A stretch of DNA of 64,000 nucleotides from Planococcus citri (taxonomy: Eukaryota > Arthropoda > Insecta > Hemiptera > Pseudococcidae). The stretch covers positions 64,510,460-64,574,459 of the forward strand of contig NC_088678.1 of the NCBI RefSeq assembly GCF_950023065.1, read 5' to 3'. Of the stretch, positions 1 through 12,400 are shown piece by piece. The notes beneath the pieces are model-generated. The model made no database searches, had not been told where the DNA came from, and saw nothing but the letters and a program-made list of their open reading frames with translations. Numbering within the stretch: position 1 is the first letter of the stretch; each line of letters opens with the position of its first letter. Made by a program: the position numbers and the translations under genes.

Positions 1-3000
1 ATTCCTACTCCTCCGGTCACTGAAGTCGTCGAAGAACCGAAAGTTATCGCGACACCTAGTCAAGAGAAACCTCCTAAACAGCCCGATACCAAAGTTCATG
101 ATGAAAGGCCGGAGAATAAAGCGGTCAAAGAGTCGATTCTGGGAGCGTTGGGGCTCACGTCGCTGGAGAAAGTGCAGCAGAAAGCTAAAGAAAATAATAA
201 CTATACCGGTACTTTGAAAGCAGTTATTAAAATTGATAAAGGGTGTCGAAGAATGGAACTGAAACCAAAGGATGCCGGCGCTAATGTCGAGGTAAATATT
301 TTACTGTTTAGTTATTGATTTTTAAGATTAGGCTTTTTAAAAAAATTATTCAATAGGATGGTGCTAAAAATGAAGATGCTCTTTAGCTTCGTTCCCCTTT
401 TCTGAAGAATTCTTTAATCAGGCTATTTAATTTTGGGAAAACCGAGGAAATCCTGCGCATTTTAGTAAATTATTGTACCCTTCAGTCGAGGAATATTGTA
501 GAAATCAATTCTGCAGTTAGGAATTTCAATTAATTTTGCTGCGGATACCCTACGTATTAGTCTCATTATCTTCATTTCACCAAAGAATGGGATTTCAAAA
601 TTTCCCCATAATTTTTGAGGTCCTTTCGACGAAGCTAGAAATTAATTAAATTTGGTTTATGATAATTCATCGTTCAAATGAATTTTACCAGACAAATGTG
701 TGAGATTATAGGGAGCAGTGAACTTTAACTACATAGTTTTAAGAAATGATAAGAATCCACTGGTGGTCTTTTTATCTGGCGAGAGATTATTCCACTGCGA
801 AAACAACCTCTGAAAACTCGGAATTTCATTATCTGTCAATCTGCAGCTTCTTGCAAGATTTTGATTAGATAGTACTAAATGAGTAATTTTTGACGCCATG
901 GAAAGTTGTTTAGATCATCTGAAAAAACGGGCTAATTCTCATTAATTTGAAGTTGCGGAATTTGAAGATCTATTTTATTTTATGAACTCGACCTCTCTGT
1001 GTATTCTAAGGCTCCCATTTTGAAAAAAGTTTGAGATATAGATCAAAGAAATGAATTTATACTTTCTAATCTATTCTCTTGGAAATTCTGCAGATATTTG
1101 CCCCAAGTTTGATCAATTTTGAGTATGAGTTTTAAAAAAGTTATTTTCAGAAAAATCTTTATTTTTCAATGAAATGTACCAGGTCTTTTTTTTTGAAAAA
1201 ATGTAGACCCAAAAGTATACCTTTTCATGCTCATATTGAAGTTGGCCCCAAAACACGTTAGTAGTTGAAATGAGGCTTTAAAAAAAGACTTCTTGAGTTG
1301 TTGCTGCTCAATTAGACCACACACTTTGAAATATTGGGACATTTTTTTGAAAAAATTTAGGTCTAAAAATACAATTGGTCTCTAAAACAAGTTGGTAGTT
1401 GAGCCTTTTTTTTTGTTGAAAAAAGACTGCAGTTTGAGATTTCAGGACCCAAAGATTCACTTTTCCTTTTTCATGTGAGAAGTCGTCCTCAAAAAGCAAT
1501 AAATTAATTATTACGTAGAATATCAATTCTCAGCTGGAAAAAATATGTCTAGATACTAATGTACTCAAGCACACGTTTAAGAGATTTCGAAGTTTTTTTT
1601 TTTGGAAAAATTGAGCCCCTAAAAATACTATTAGTATTAAATACCTTCATTTTTGCCAAAATTCGGTCTTGAAATGTTGAATAAATTCTTTTTTAAAGGA
1701 TTAAAGGTCCTTAGACTTAAGAATCCCCCCAAGGTCGTTTTATTGATATTTTTGGTCGTAAATTTCATTCCTGTTTACCCAATTTTTATTCATGTTGAGC
1801 TGGTCTTTTGTGTCAATTTTTTTTTTTGGGGGGGGAGGCACTTTAATTCTCGAAAGTTGGAAGTCCATATTTTTTTGTATCCCCTTCTCTTCCCAAACAT
1901 CTTCTAAGAAGAATTGATTTTCGTCTTATCGGTTTAGAATGTCCTCTTTTTGTTCCAATATTGTCAAATAATATTTTGGACAAGTTGTCAAAAAGTATCA
2001 ATTTTTGGAAAAAATCAAATGTCAAAAAGCGTCAATTCTCAACAAAATACTTAGTCAAATGCCCATTTTTGGCAAAATTGTCAAAAAGTGTCCATTGTTG
2101 GTAAAATTGTCAAAAGGTGTCAATTTTTGATAAAATTATCAAAAAGAGTAATTTTTTGCCAAAATTGTCAAAAAATTCCTGCTCGTCAAAATTGTCGAAG
2201 AGAGTCGATTTTTGGCAAGTTGAAAAAAAAGTTGTTATGTTTTTTCGTCAACATTTTCAAGAAGTACAAGAATTTAGTGATGAAGTTGGCCAATGGTCGT
2301 AATTTTTTGAGAGATTTGTGCCTTTTTTTCTTTTGCTAAAACGTCCGAAAAGCATTGATTTTTACCTTGCCTGCCTAGCAAGTCTTTTTGTTTCGAAATT
2401 TACAAAACAAAAGTCCTGTTTTTTTACAAGATTGCTTGAAAAACTTCTTTTTTTGTCAAATTCTATTTTTTCCCTCAAATTCTTGTATTTTTTTCAGTTT
2501 TTATGGCAATTTTTCAATATTAAAAAAAAAAATTTGTGCTCTGGCGTGCCCCTCACGAAAAAGGCCCTGGTTTTAATTTTTAAATAATTTTAACGTCGAT
2601 TTTACATTTTTTGCGATACAGTTTTCACTTTTTGCGATATTTCATTTCATTTCAACAATGTTTCTTGATGTTTCATCAATACTTGAAATCATTTTGAATT
2701 ATTTTTATAAAATTTCAACATTTTCAAGTAACTTTTACTGTGTTTTGCTCAATTTCACTGAAATGTTCAATACTTTTTGGTAATGTTGTGTGATTATTGT
2801 AATAATCTCTCAGCTTTGAACAATACTTCGGTTATTCTTTAAAATTTCATTCTTGTTTGGTGTAATAATAAAATTGATCAATTTTCGGCTATTTGTGCAA
2901 AATTTTGCTCGAATTTCGTGATATTTGGGCAAATTACGCACTTTCAATCCCTTTTGTGTAACAATGTTTTATGATTTTATTCATTTTTACTGAAATTTTT

Positions 3001-6000
3001 TGTAGTTTGTGGTTATGTATTTTCAGTTATTTTTATGCCAATTTTATAGTTTTGAATAACAAATTTCCATTTTTCAAATTCAATGGGGTAGAATAAGTTG
3101 AATCCAAATTAAAATCAGTCAAGCAATTCTTGAATGAAAATTGAGAATTGCAATCACAAAATATGTATTAAAATTTAATTTAATTTTTCCAAAAAAAATT
3201 TGAAAAAATATTGAATTAGGAACACCAATAAAGCAAAAAATGAAAAAAAAGATTCCTATCATAATTCCGGAATTAATCAAATTACTTACCGGAAAATCAG
3301 ATTTGTGTAACAAGTTTTTTGAAAAGGCTGTGAAAAAAACAAGACCGATCTTTTCCTCCATTTTTTGATTTCGAAAATAGCAAATTGAAAAAATATAAGT
3401 AAGTTTTGAAGGAAATGAAATTTCGACTTTGAATGAGGTGGGATAAGTTGATTTCCACCCCCCCCCCCTTCCCCAAAAAAATATATGTAACAAAAAAACA
3501 TTTTTGAAGTGCCCAAAGAAGAGTTTTTCATTTTCGAAACTTGATGGTAAACATTTTTCAACAATTGATAACAATTTTGAATTTGAATCAGCAAAAGTGA
3601 GTTTTAAAATGTTATCCCTAAAATCTAAATCCAACAGCACAATTGTAAAGACAGTTTTGCGAAGAGTATGAGGGCTGAATTTCATTTTGGCTCTTTATAT
3701 GACCTTTTTTTTTCAAAACAGAATTCAAAAATTTGCTGGGCCCTCTGAAACACCTCGAAACCACGATCAATCGATTTGAGAGCTCGAAAGTGAGGTATAA
3801 ACTAAATTTTTGATTTTCACTTTGAGCCTTTCGTGGACCATTCATTTGTTATTTTCCCCTAAAAAGTAATTTTTGTAGAAAATTTTGAATTAGAACGAGC
3901 AAGGACGGATTTCGAAAATTGTACCTGATTCAATTGGGGAAAAAATCACAAAAATCAGTCAATCTGAGTTCACAGGTGATGAAATTTCATGTCAATTCAT
4001 CTTTTGTGACAGTGTTTCTGAAACCGAAACGAAAAAAATCCAAAAAATGTACTTCAAGCTCCAGATCCAGGACTACTCAAAACCACCATCAGCGGATTTA
4101 GCATGTTAGAGGGGGGGAGGGGCTCAAAAATTGAGTGTAAACTGATTTTCAGTTTTATCAAAATTTGATTTTTTTTCGCCATAAATGAACCTATGAATTC
4201 TCTTCCAAAAATTGATCAAAAATTAAAAGATGATACCGAGCTCCTTGATTTTTTTATCAAATTAATTTGATCCAAAAAATTTTCGGGGACACAGATCTGG
4301 ATCCTCTGATTGCAAGAAAAATTATTCTAATTATTTCAGAATAGGTACATACTTTCTAATCTTATTGATCGTGCTCAACTTTGCTCTGAATTTTGTTCCA
4401 AGCACTTCGAACATTTTTTCGTTCGAATGCACCTCTACCACACGAACTGTCTTCTGTCCCCTCCCTCCCCCTCCCTCAATCTGAGAAAAAAGTTTCCATC
4501 CTTCATCGTCATATCATCAATGTATTTTCTGTGTTGTGTACCTACCTACCTACCTCTGTATGAGTATCAAAGAGCTTGCGCACAATCGTTCGTAATTCAT
4601 AAGATGTAATCACTCAGTGGAGGTGCATATACTAGAACCTATGAATGTTATAAATATAGACGAAGATGGTCACCTCCGCGCAGCATCCCTCTCATCTGAA
4701 GTACTATTAGCGTGATGATTATGCGCGACATGATCGTTGCACGTACCTAATCTTTCACATGTTGTTTATACTCTGTTACTTCGTATACAGTACTTTGATA
4801 TATCATCTACTTTGGGGGCGCATGTTAATCGTGTTTTCGGATACGTTATTTTACGAGGACCTACGTGCCTTGCTGTAGCTTATAGCTGCTATAGACTCAC
4901 ATTTCGTATTGATGATTCTCGAAATGAATGTGAACTAAAATATCGAATCTCGTACATTTTGTCGTTGCAGGGATCACAGAATGAAAACGTGTTGTCCTTT
5001 TACCAGAAAATTATACCGACTAAAGTGGAACACGGTTCGGATTCCGGAAATGGTTCGATGGTTCGAGGTGATTCGGAAACGCAGGTCGTAAATGGAATGG
5101 ATTCGGCTTCGTTTAAGAACAAATGTCACGATGATGGATTACTTTCAAGTTTAAGAGAAGCGAACGCTAGAGCTATGGAAGCAGGTTGGTGATTTTAGTA
5201 GATTTTGAATTTATATGTTTCAGCTACACGAGCTTGAAAATATGTAATTAAAAATTGGTGGTTTAGATCAGACATTTAATGAGTTTTTACTTTTGCAGAT
5301 TATAACGGTATGATCGATCCAGTCAGCGGTCAAATAGCCAAAGAGAAGACCAAAGCTGCTGCGTAAGTGTTACAATTTGTGACTGATTTAGCATAAAAAA
5401 TTTCATCAAAATTAACACCTCGATAATTATTATGTAGTTCATTGGTCGTACCGGAGAAGAGCTCGTCATTTTCAATACACCCGAATAGGCTGTGCTCCGA
5501 TGTATGTAAATATTGTTTCGGCAAATTCGGATCGTTGGATACGCCATGTCACGTAGGCCAGATGAAGAACCCGGAACGCCAGAGGAAAATTCTTCTATGT
5601 AAATTTTTTTCTTAGATAATTTTCGTACTATTTTTTCGTGTACATGCTTCAAATTCGTGGTTTTCTTCGCCCTTCTTCGTGTTTTCTCTATGCATACTTC
5701 TTGCTTTTTTATCGAAAGTTGTACAATTATCTCGAATGCTAAGGACGCGTTTATCTGAAAAATACCTACTCGAAGTAATTTAATTAATGGGTTTATCTCA
5801 AAGTTGCAAGTATAGTCACCTTTTTTTTTTTTTTTTTAGCAAAACGAAAAATTGCAATGGAGGGTTTTTGAGATGGTTTTTGAATATTGAGAATGAAATT
5901 TAATAAAAAAAAAAAAAAGACTGCGATGGAAATTGAATAAAGAGAAAAGTGGGATTTTTTTGGAATTGAAATTTGTAGAGCATTGAAAAGCGAATTATTG

Positions 6001-9000
6001 GAAATTAGAAAGATGAATTCAATTGATCTAATCACGAAAAATGCGATTCGACTCGAGAGGAAATTTCGTGAGAGAGATTTACAATGCAGAAAATTGAATG
6101 TAATCAACTTTGGAAAGTAAAAAAAAGGGTGCCCATGGTGAAAATCTGATGATAAAATTAAAACGTTTTCAGTTTGTTGGGAGATGATGAAAACCTCTGA
6201 AAATCAAGAAAGTAAAATTAGTGGCGATGAGATTATGAGAAATACTGGAACTGAACTCAGACTATTCTCGTCAAGGGAGGGGGGTCATTTTTGAAAACCC
6301 GCGGAAAAGATTAATTATGTAAATAGCTCAATTCCAGATCTGAAAACTAAAAAGTACGATCAGTTGGCTTAAAGTTTTTCCCTTTCTTTCAATATTTTTG
6401 ACCATAAAATTATCTGCCTTTGGATCCAAAAAAAAAAAAATCGATTCGTGCACTCGATGTTCAATTTTTATAAATTTCATAAACTCTCGCTTCACATCTT
6501 TGAAATCCTCTGAAATTTTTGAGTTTGTTTGGTTTCTCTTTGCGAATTTTTTTACCTAATAGATTAATCGAACCACCAAAAGTGAATTCTTTTAAGATTT
6601 TCCATCCCATATTATAATCAATTATGTGGGATCATGTTTGAAATGAAAAATATTTTTTACCATCAAAAATGGGCACTCTGATTGAAAATCGATTCTTTAT
6701 GCTAAAAAAAAATCATCCAATGGACTTCCTGATCAAAAATCAATCATGATCAGAATAGAAATCGATTTTTGTTAGTGATTTTTCATTTAATTGATCGATC
6801 AGCTCGAAGTTCAGAATGAAACATTAATGTTTACCTCAAAAACAGATTTCTCGATCGTAAATCAATCATGGTCAAAATCGATTGATCGAATCCCAAAAAT
6901 TGGTACCCTTGCAATTTTGGATCTCATGTGGTCAATCATCTTAAAAATGGAAGATTAATTTGTGCCCAAAAATAGACCCTTCGATCAAAAATTGATCACG
7001 ATCGAAAATCGATTCATTTGCAATATTTGATCGATGACCGAAAATCGATTAATTGAACCCTGAAAATCTATTCATTTGCGATTTTTAATTTAATAAGGTA
7101 AATTTTTTACTTTGGAAATAAACCCACCGATCAAAAATTGATCACGATCGAAAATCGGTAAATCGAATGACAAAAGTCGATTCCTTTGCGATTTTCGATC
7201 TCATGTGATCGATCTCGTATTAAAAATGAATAAATCAATTTTGGTCTCTAAAACAGACTTTTCGATCAAAAATCGATCATGATTGAAAATCGATTAATCG
7301 AACCACAAAAATCGATTAATTTGTGATTTTCGATCACATGTGATCGATCATTGTCAAGACACAAGATCAATTTTATAAGCTCTCAAAATACACTTTCGAG
7401 TTGAAAACGATAATCGAAACCTAAAAATCGATTTATTTGCGATTATCGATCACATATAGTCGATAATTTTTAGAATGAAAAATCAATTTTACGATCTTCG
7501 ATCTTCCAAAATTCACTTTCGGGTTGAAAATTAGTCAAGTTCGAAAATCGATTAATCGAACTCCAAAAATCGATTCATTTACGATTTTCGATCACATGAT
7601 CGATCATTTTCAAAAAGAAAAATCAATTTTATGAACTTCACGAAATCGCTTATGGGTTTTGACTCAAAAATCAACCATGATTGAAAATCGATCAATCAAA
7701 CAAAAAATCGATCTTTTTGCAATTTTTGATCTCCAAGATCGATTGTGCTTTAAATGAAAAAAATAATCAAATTTTGGTCTTAAAAATGTATTTTTTTTTA
7801 TCAAAAGTTTAGTCAAGATCGAAAATCATCTGATAGAACTCCAAAAATTTATTCAAAAATCGATTCCTTTTCTCGATCATGTTTAAAATTATCATTTGTA
7901 CTGTACTGTTTTGTTTCGTTTTTGTTTTTGTTAACAAAAATTGGCAAAAATTGCATTTTTCTGCTCAAAAAGAGTAATTTTTTGAAAATTGATTTTTTCA
8001 TTTTCGTTTTCGATCGTAAAAAGTGGTCAATCTTTTCGATTTATTTAATTTATCTTCATTTTTGTTTGGAAAAAATTAAAATTGCATTAACAATATTTTT
8101 TTTCAAAAAACATTTTTTTTTGATCGATTGATTTTTGATTTTCAATTTTTATCATCTTTTTAAAAATAATCGAGAGGTCTATTGAAGACTACAATTGATC
8201 TGATTTTCATTTATTTCGGCGTCTTGTGGAAAAATTCAAAATTCTGTAATAATAGGAAATTGCGGGACCAGGACGCTCCAGAATGACTTCGAATGGCGGA
8301 GCTTGGATTGCTGGAGTCGATATGAGTTCCAGAACGGATTTTAGTTATGTAAATTTTTACAAAGAAAAGTGCATCTAAAAAAAATTGAGTCGTCATTTTT
8401 GGATTTTCAAAAATTTGCAAAAATAATCTAATTTTTTGAATTAAATGTGAAAAAGTATCTAGCTATAAATTTAACTGAATGAAAACTTTTTGTCCATAAA
8501 ATTGTAAACAAAAAAGGCCCCAATGCTGTTTGAAAAAAACGGTATCTATAAACATTAATCTCCAATTTCTCTGTTTTTCCTTTCTGTTCGCCTTCTTCCA
8601 CTCTTCTCATTTATGTACATTTTTCGCTCTAATTTGCAATAATAATATTCACCTATCTATTATGAAATTAGACTAATTTCTATTTTTTATTTCAGGTGAA
8701 CCAAACCTCAAATTGGATACTTGTTTATGTGACGCTTGCTACAGATTCGTTGATCGAAAAGCCAATAAACCTCCTCAGAAGCGTAGCAAGTCGAGTAATA
8801 TGAGACGGTCGATTTCTATAAATCAACGAAGCCTGGGTCTATGTGTGATTCAAAATTGCACCCAGTTCGCCAGACATACCGTTAAACGCAAATGGCTGCT
8901 GCGGATTAGTAAAAAAATAGCTAAAGTGAGTGGCGCCTTGGTGTTTTTTTTTTGTTTTTTAAAAAATATTTCCAATTTGTGGCCTGGGGAGAAAATTTGA

Positions 9001-11407
9001 ATTTATTTTCTCTATTTTGAATCAAAAATGTAGAAAAAAGAAAAGAATTTGTATATGGAATTGAATAAGTAAATCTGAATAGTCTTAATTTTTTTCTGAA
9101 ATTAATTTATTTTTGAAGTATTTTTCTCTCGCTGAACGGGGCGAGGGGGGATTACAAAACGTCTGTGAAATCATTTTACCTATTTTCAAAAATTGATCGA
9201 AAAATCATCTAAAATTACCTGATTTGATGCCTTTTAAAATTACCTTTATTAATGTTTTTTTTTCAACTTGAAGCTAATGTGTGTTTTTTTTTTGTTTTAA
9301 TTTAGCTTTCATTCGATGTCAATAAAGGTGGTCCTAGAATGAGATATGGATTATGCGCTCAGCATTATTATCTGGTTCGTATGACAATATTAATGAAAAA
9401 GAGCCTCCTCATGATAGCTTCTATATCGTAAGGTTCAGCCAGGTTTCTTCGTTGAAAATATTTGTACTAATGTCTCGAATTTGTGTTTTCGTTCACGCAG
9501 GTGGATTTCTATACGTTATGTGGTATTTGTAAAAAACGTCTGAATCGTAATCACATGTATTCCATTCGATCGGAGCTGGACGATTATAATGGTATCCTGA
9601 AAGAAGACAAAATTCCTATTAAACTGGTGGATAATATGTTATTATGTAAATTATGTCACTACTACATGTCATTGCGACTGAAATACGGAGAATCGTCCAG
9701 AATGTCGCCGAGCAATAGACAATATTATCAGAATTTCCGTAAAAAGTAAGTTCCCCATTTGCAGTCACCTTTTGGCGAATATTGTATTCAATAATCAACT
9801 AATTTAATTGATTTTTGCGCAGAATTCTATCAAATTACAACATAGAGGTGAGCGATAGCGAAGACCCGATTACTTCGGAGTGCTTGAAATACGAAAGCAG
9901 CGGCGGTATGGATTCGCTCAATCAAGGTTGTCAAATGATCGAAGAACTAGCCGCTTCAACGTCGTCATCCAAAGCATCAGCTACAGCAGCGACTACGACG
10001 ACAGCCACTTCGTCGGCTCGATCAGCAAACGTGTCGTCGTCATCGTCGTCATCGTCTTCGAAAAAGAACAATCACAACGTCGGTTTCCGCGACATAGCCG
10101 ATTTGCTAAAACCTCTGGAAGGAGACGGCGATAAAAACTCGTCGACTCGGATCCAAGTGAAGTTCGGTAACCTGAACATAGGCAAATTAAGCAACCTGAA
10201 CATCGGTCAGAATTCGTCTACACATCAGAGCGAATCGAAACACGACAAATCCGGTAGTAAGGAGCTACCTCTTATCGCCGATTTCGCTTTCAAGCCGTCT
10301 TCTGCGGGACAGAAGGATTTGGAGAAATGCGTCTCGACCATTCTGTTCGATAAAGGGACCAAGAAACTATGGCAAGATTTACAGAAACCTTACGGTAACC
10401 AGTCGAGCTTCATTAGACATTTGATCATGTTAGAGAAGTTCTGGCGATCCGGTGCCTTGGTTTTGGCCGGAAACGCCGATGCCGGAGCTGTCAAGTACAT
10501 CAATAGCGTTAAAAATCGCATCGAGTCGTTGGAAACGTCTTCGTCGAAAGAATCAGCGCCTTCGGCGACCCCTCCGCCACCTGCGGCCACCGTAACTAAA
10601 CCGCTGCCGATTTTGAAACCAGCCACGTCTTCGAGTATGGAGATTGGAACGTCGACTGTGCATCACTTCGCCGATGGATCGATCAAAAAGTCGCCCAGCG
10701 AGACCACCACCAGTACTTCGGCGAACATCAGACACACGCCTCCGCCTCCTCCTCCGTTGCTGAAAATAGACTCGATGAACGGGATGCCTTTCGGAGTACC
10801 GAATAAAGTGGTCGTTTCGTCGGCCGAATCCAAGGTCCAGTACCATCATACGCCCGCTGCACCGAAACCGGCGGCTCCTCGAAACGCCGATATATCGATG
10901 CAAAGGTACGTCGAAATGATGCATCCGCAGCCTCGTACCAAACATTTGGCCCAGATGACCAACGGTAACGTCAAAGGACTCGGCGTATCGTTACTCAAGA
11001 AACCGATTCCGGCGATGCCGAACATGAAACCGATCCACATCGCCAACAGCGGTTTAGCCGAAATGATGGCCAACTCGTCAGCCTCCAGGATATCGAAAAA
11101 AAGCGCTTCCGTCGTTTACCACGGTACCGCCGGTAACGCCAACCTAGCTAAGAGGCCGTACTACAGTTTGCCTCAGCTAACAGCTATCACAACTTTACCA
11201 TCGTCAGTGTCTGTGTCTAGAACAACACCGGTGGATTCTTCATCCATGATTATAGCCAAGCTACCGAAAGCGTTGACTGTGACTCAAATCGACGAGCCGA
11301 GATCGAAGGATAAACGCTCTCCTGGTGAGAAACCGCAGCTTATTCCGGCTCCTTTTCTAGCCGGTGAAAAACCTTCGGTATCGGTGTTTCGAGAAATGAC
11401 CAAGTAG
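1..11407 (+). CDS. 3' part of a large cysteine-rich, probably zinc-binding protein (8 exons, 5' end outside window)
   Basis: Coding exons, with consistent GT-AG boundaries and phases: 1-291, 4971-5184, 5299-5362, 5438-5598, 8696-8925, 9306-9374, 9501-9745, 9823-11407 (stop TAG). They give 952 residues, open at the 5' edge. Residues about 209-425 are rich in Cys pairs (CKYC, CLCDAC, GLCAQH, LCGICK, LLCKLC) spread over four exons with basic linkers (KRSK, KRKW), which suggests a compact multi-zinc module, probably nuclear. Residues about 490-505 are a Ser run. Residues about 572-662 look helical (LWQDLQKPYG, LEKFWRSGAL). The rest is low-complexity Pro/Ser/Thr. The exons have clearly higher GC than the introns. 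I do not recognise the family, so no function is assigned. That it is a real gene is well supported by the splice-phase agreement across all seven junctions. Confidence 0.85.
292..4970 (+). other. First intron in window (4.7 kb) of the cysteine-rich protein gene
   Basis: No coding exon is supported here. The intron is T-rich, with diverged repeats, several C or G homopolymer runs (for example near 3456 and 4111) and a 'tacc' microsatellite at about 4539-4555. Short open frames on both strands show no codon structure. An alternative exon in 4600-4970 cannot be excluded because that stretch is less repetitive and is open in one frame into the next exon. Confidence 0.6.
2005..2330. repeat. Short minisatellite, about 28-30 bp unit
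   Basis: About ten degenerate copies of a unit like 'tttttggcaaaattgtcaaa' followed by 'aagtgtcaa'. The reverse complement of this core (tttgacaatttt plus a caaaa tract) is the main unit of the 2.6-kb array at 54.5-57.1 kb, so the same satellite family occurs at both ends of the window in opposite orientation. Confidence 0.65.
5599..8695 (+). other. Third internal intron (3.1 kb) of the cysteine-rich protein gene, satellite-filled
   Basis: Bounded by donor gtaaat at 5599 and a ttcag acceptor ending at 8695. Both flanking exons encode the cysteine module, and the split codon TGT (Cys) is restored across the junction. The interior holds the ATCGAT-rich tandem array described separately and A/T homopolymers; no exon is visible. 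Confidence 0.75.
6670..7870. repeat. ATCGAT/GATC-rich tandem array, about 122-147 bp period, about 9 copies
   Basis: Each unit contains a variant of 'gatcatgatcgaaaatcgat', then 'taatcgaac', then a near-palindromic 'cgatcacatgtgatcgat'. Anchors fall near 6744, 6866, 6994, 7141, 7276, 7405, 7535, 7674 and 7812. The unit is strongly enriched in GATC and ATCGAT self-complementary words, so single strands could form many small hairpins. The array lies wholly in an intron. Confidence 0.75.
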
Positions 11408-12400
11408 TTCGCAGAAGAAGGCCCCTTTTTCAGTACAGTACCTCCTCTACCTTTTTCCTTGGACGCTCCGTATCTGCGATCAGGACGGCGCCGCGTTGTT
11501 TTGTTTTTATGATATTTTTTCCTTGTTATCTTGATTTAGGTTTAGGTGTATCGATTTTACACAATTGATTATTTATTATTATTATTATTCAATATCATGT
11601 TACTTAAAAATTTTTTTCGTGTTTTATGATTATTTTTTTTTTCTTGGTCTCTTGAGAGTCGTGACTTTTATATTCAACATCGTCGATCCTTATTCGATTT
11701 TATTCAATTTTCTTTTTTTATTTATATATTTAACTGTTCCTAATTTATTTTTTCGGGTATTTTTAATTTATATTCTTTTTTTTTCTCTCGTATTATCTCG
11801 ATGTTGTATATTATTTTTCTTTCTTCTTTCCTTATTTATTATTATCTTCTATATACTTCTTTTTTTTTTTTTCATAATATGATTTAGGTCAAGGTGACAC
11901 TTTTTTCCTTCGATTTTTTTTTCTTTTTTAAGAATGGAAACTCACTCCTACGGCGTATGAGTAGTTTATTAAGAATGATTTGCTCAGTGTGACGTGGAAT
12001 ACAGGCTGTTCGATGTAATAACGCGGTGATATGTACTATTTTTTTTTCTTCTTTTTTTTCTCTCTTTTTTTGATGATGATGATTATGATGATTTAAAATT
12101 ATAAAATGAAATTTATGTATACCATTTTTTCGTTGTGTGTAATAATATTATTACGAGAAATTATAACAATTTTTATATATGGAGTTATATATATTTGAGA
12201 GCTTATAATGAAAGACTAGGATAGTTACGTTTCTTTTTTTTCTTCTTTCTTTTTTCTCTCAACCTTGTGAAAGTGAAGATTGTTCTCTTGTCTGTATTGT
12301 TATAATTACACTTGTTAATGTAGTAATTATATAAATTATTGTAAAGTTTGTTGCGTAATATGGAAAATTTTTAATAAAGATGTTAATGTGTATAAATGTG
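11408..12400 (+). other. 3' UTR of the cysteine-rich protein gene
   Basis: T-rich non-coding sequence after the TAG at 11405-11407, ending with a canonical AATAAA at 12373-12378. It contains long T runs and GAT microsatellite tracts near 12071-12092. Confidence 0.65.
12373..12378 (+). terminator. Poly(A) signal AATAAA
   Basis: Canonical AATAAA about 970 bp after the stop codon, followed within 30 bp by GT-rich sequence (tgtgtataaatgtgttggga), as expected for a cleavage site. Confidence 0.6.

Noticed and set aside
6670..7870. CRISPR-like regular repeats
   Set aside because: Units are degenerate, lack unique spacers of fixed size and lie in a eukaryotic intron.
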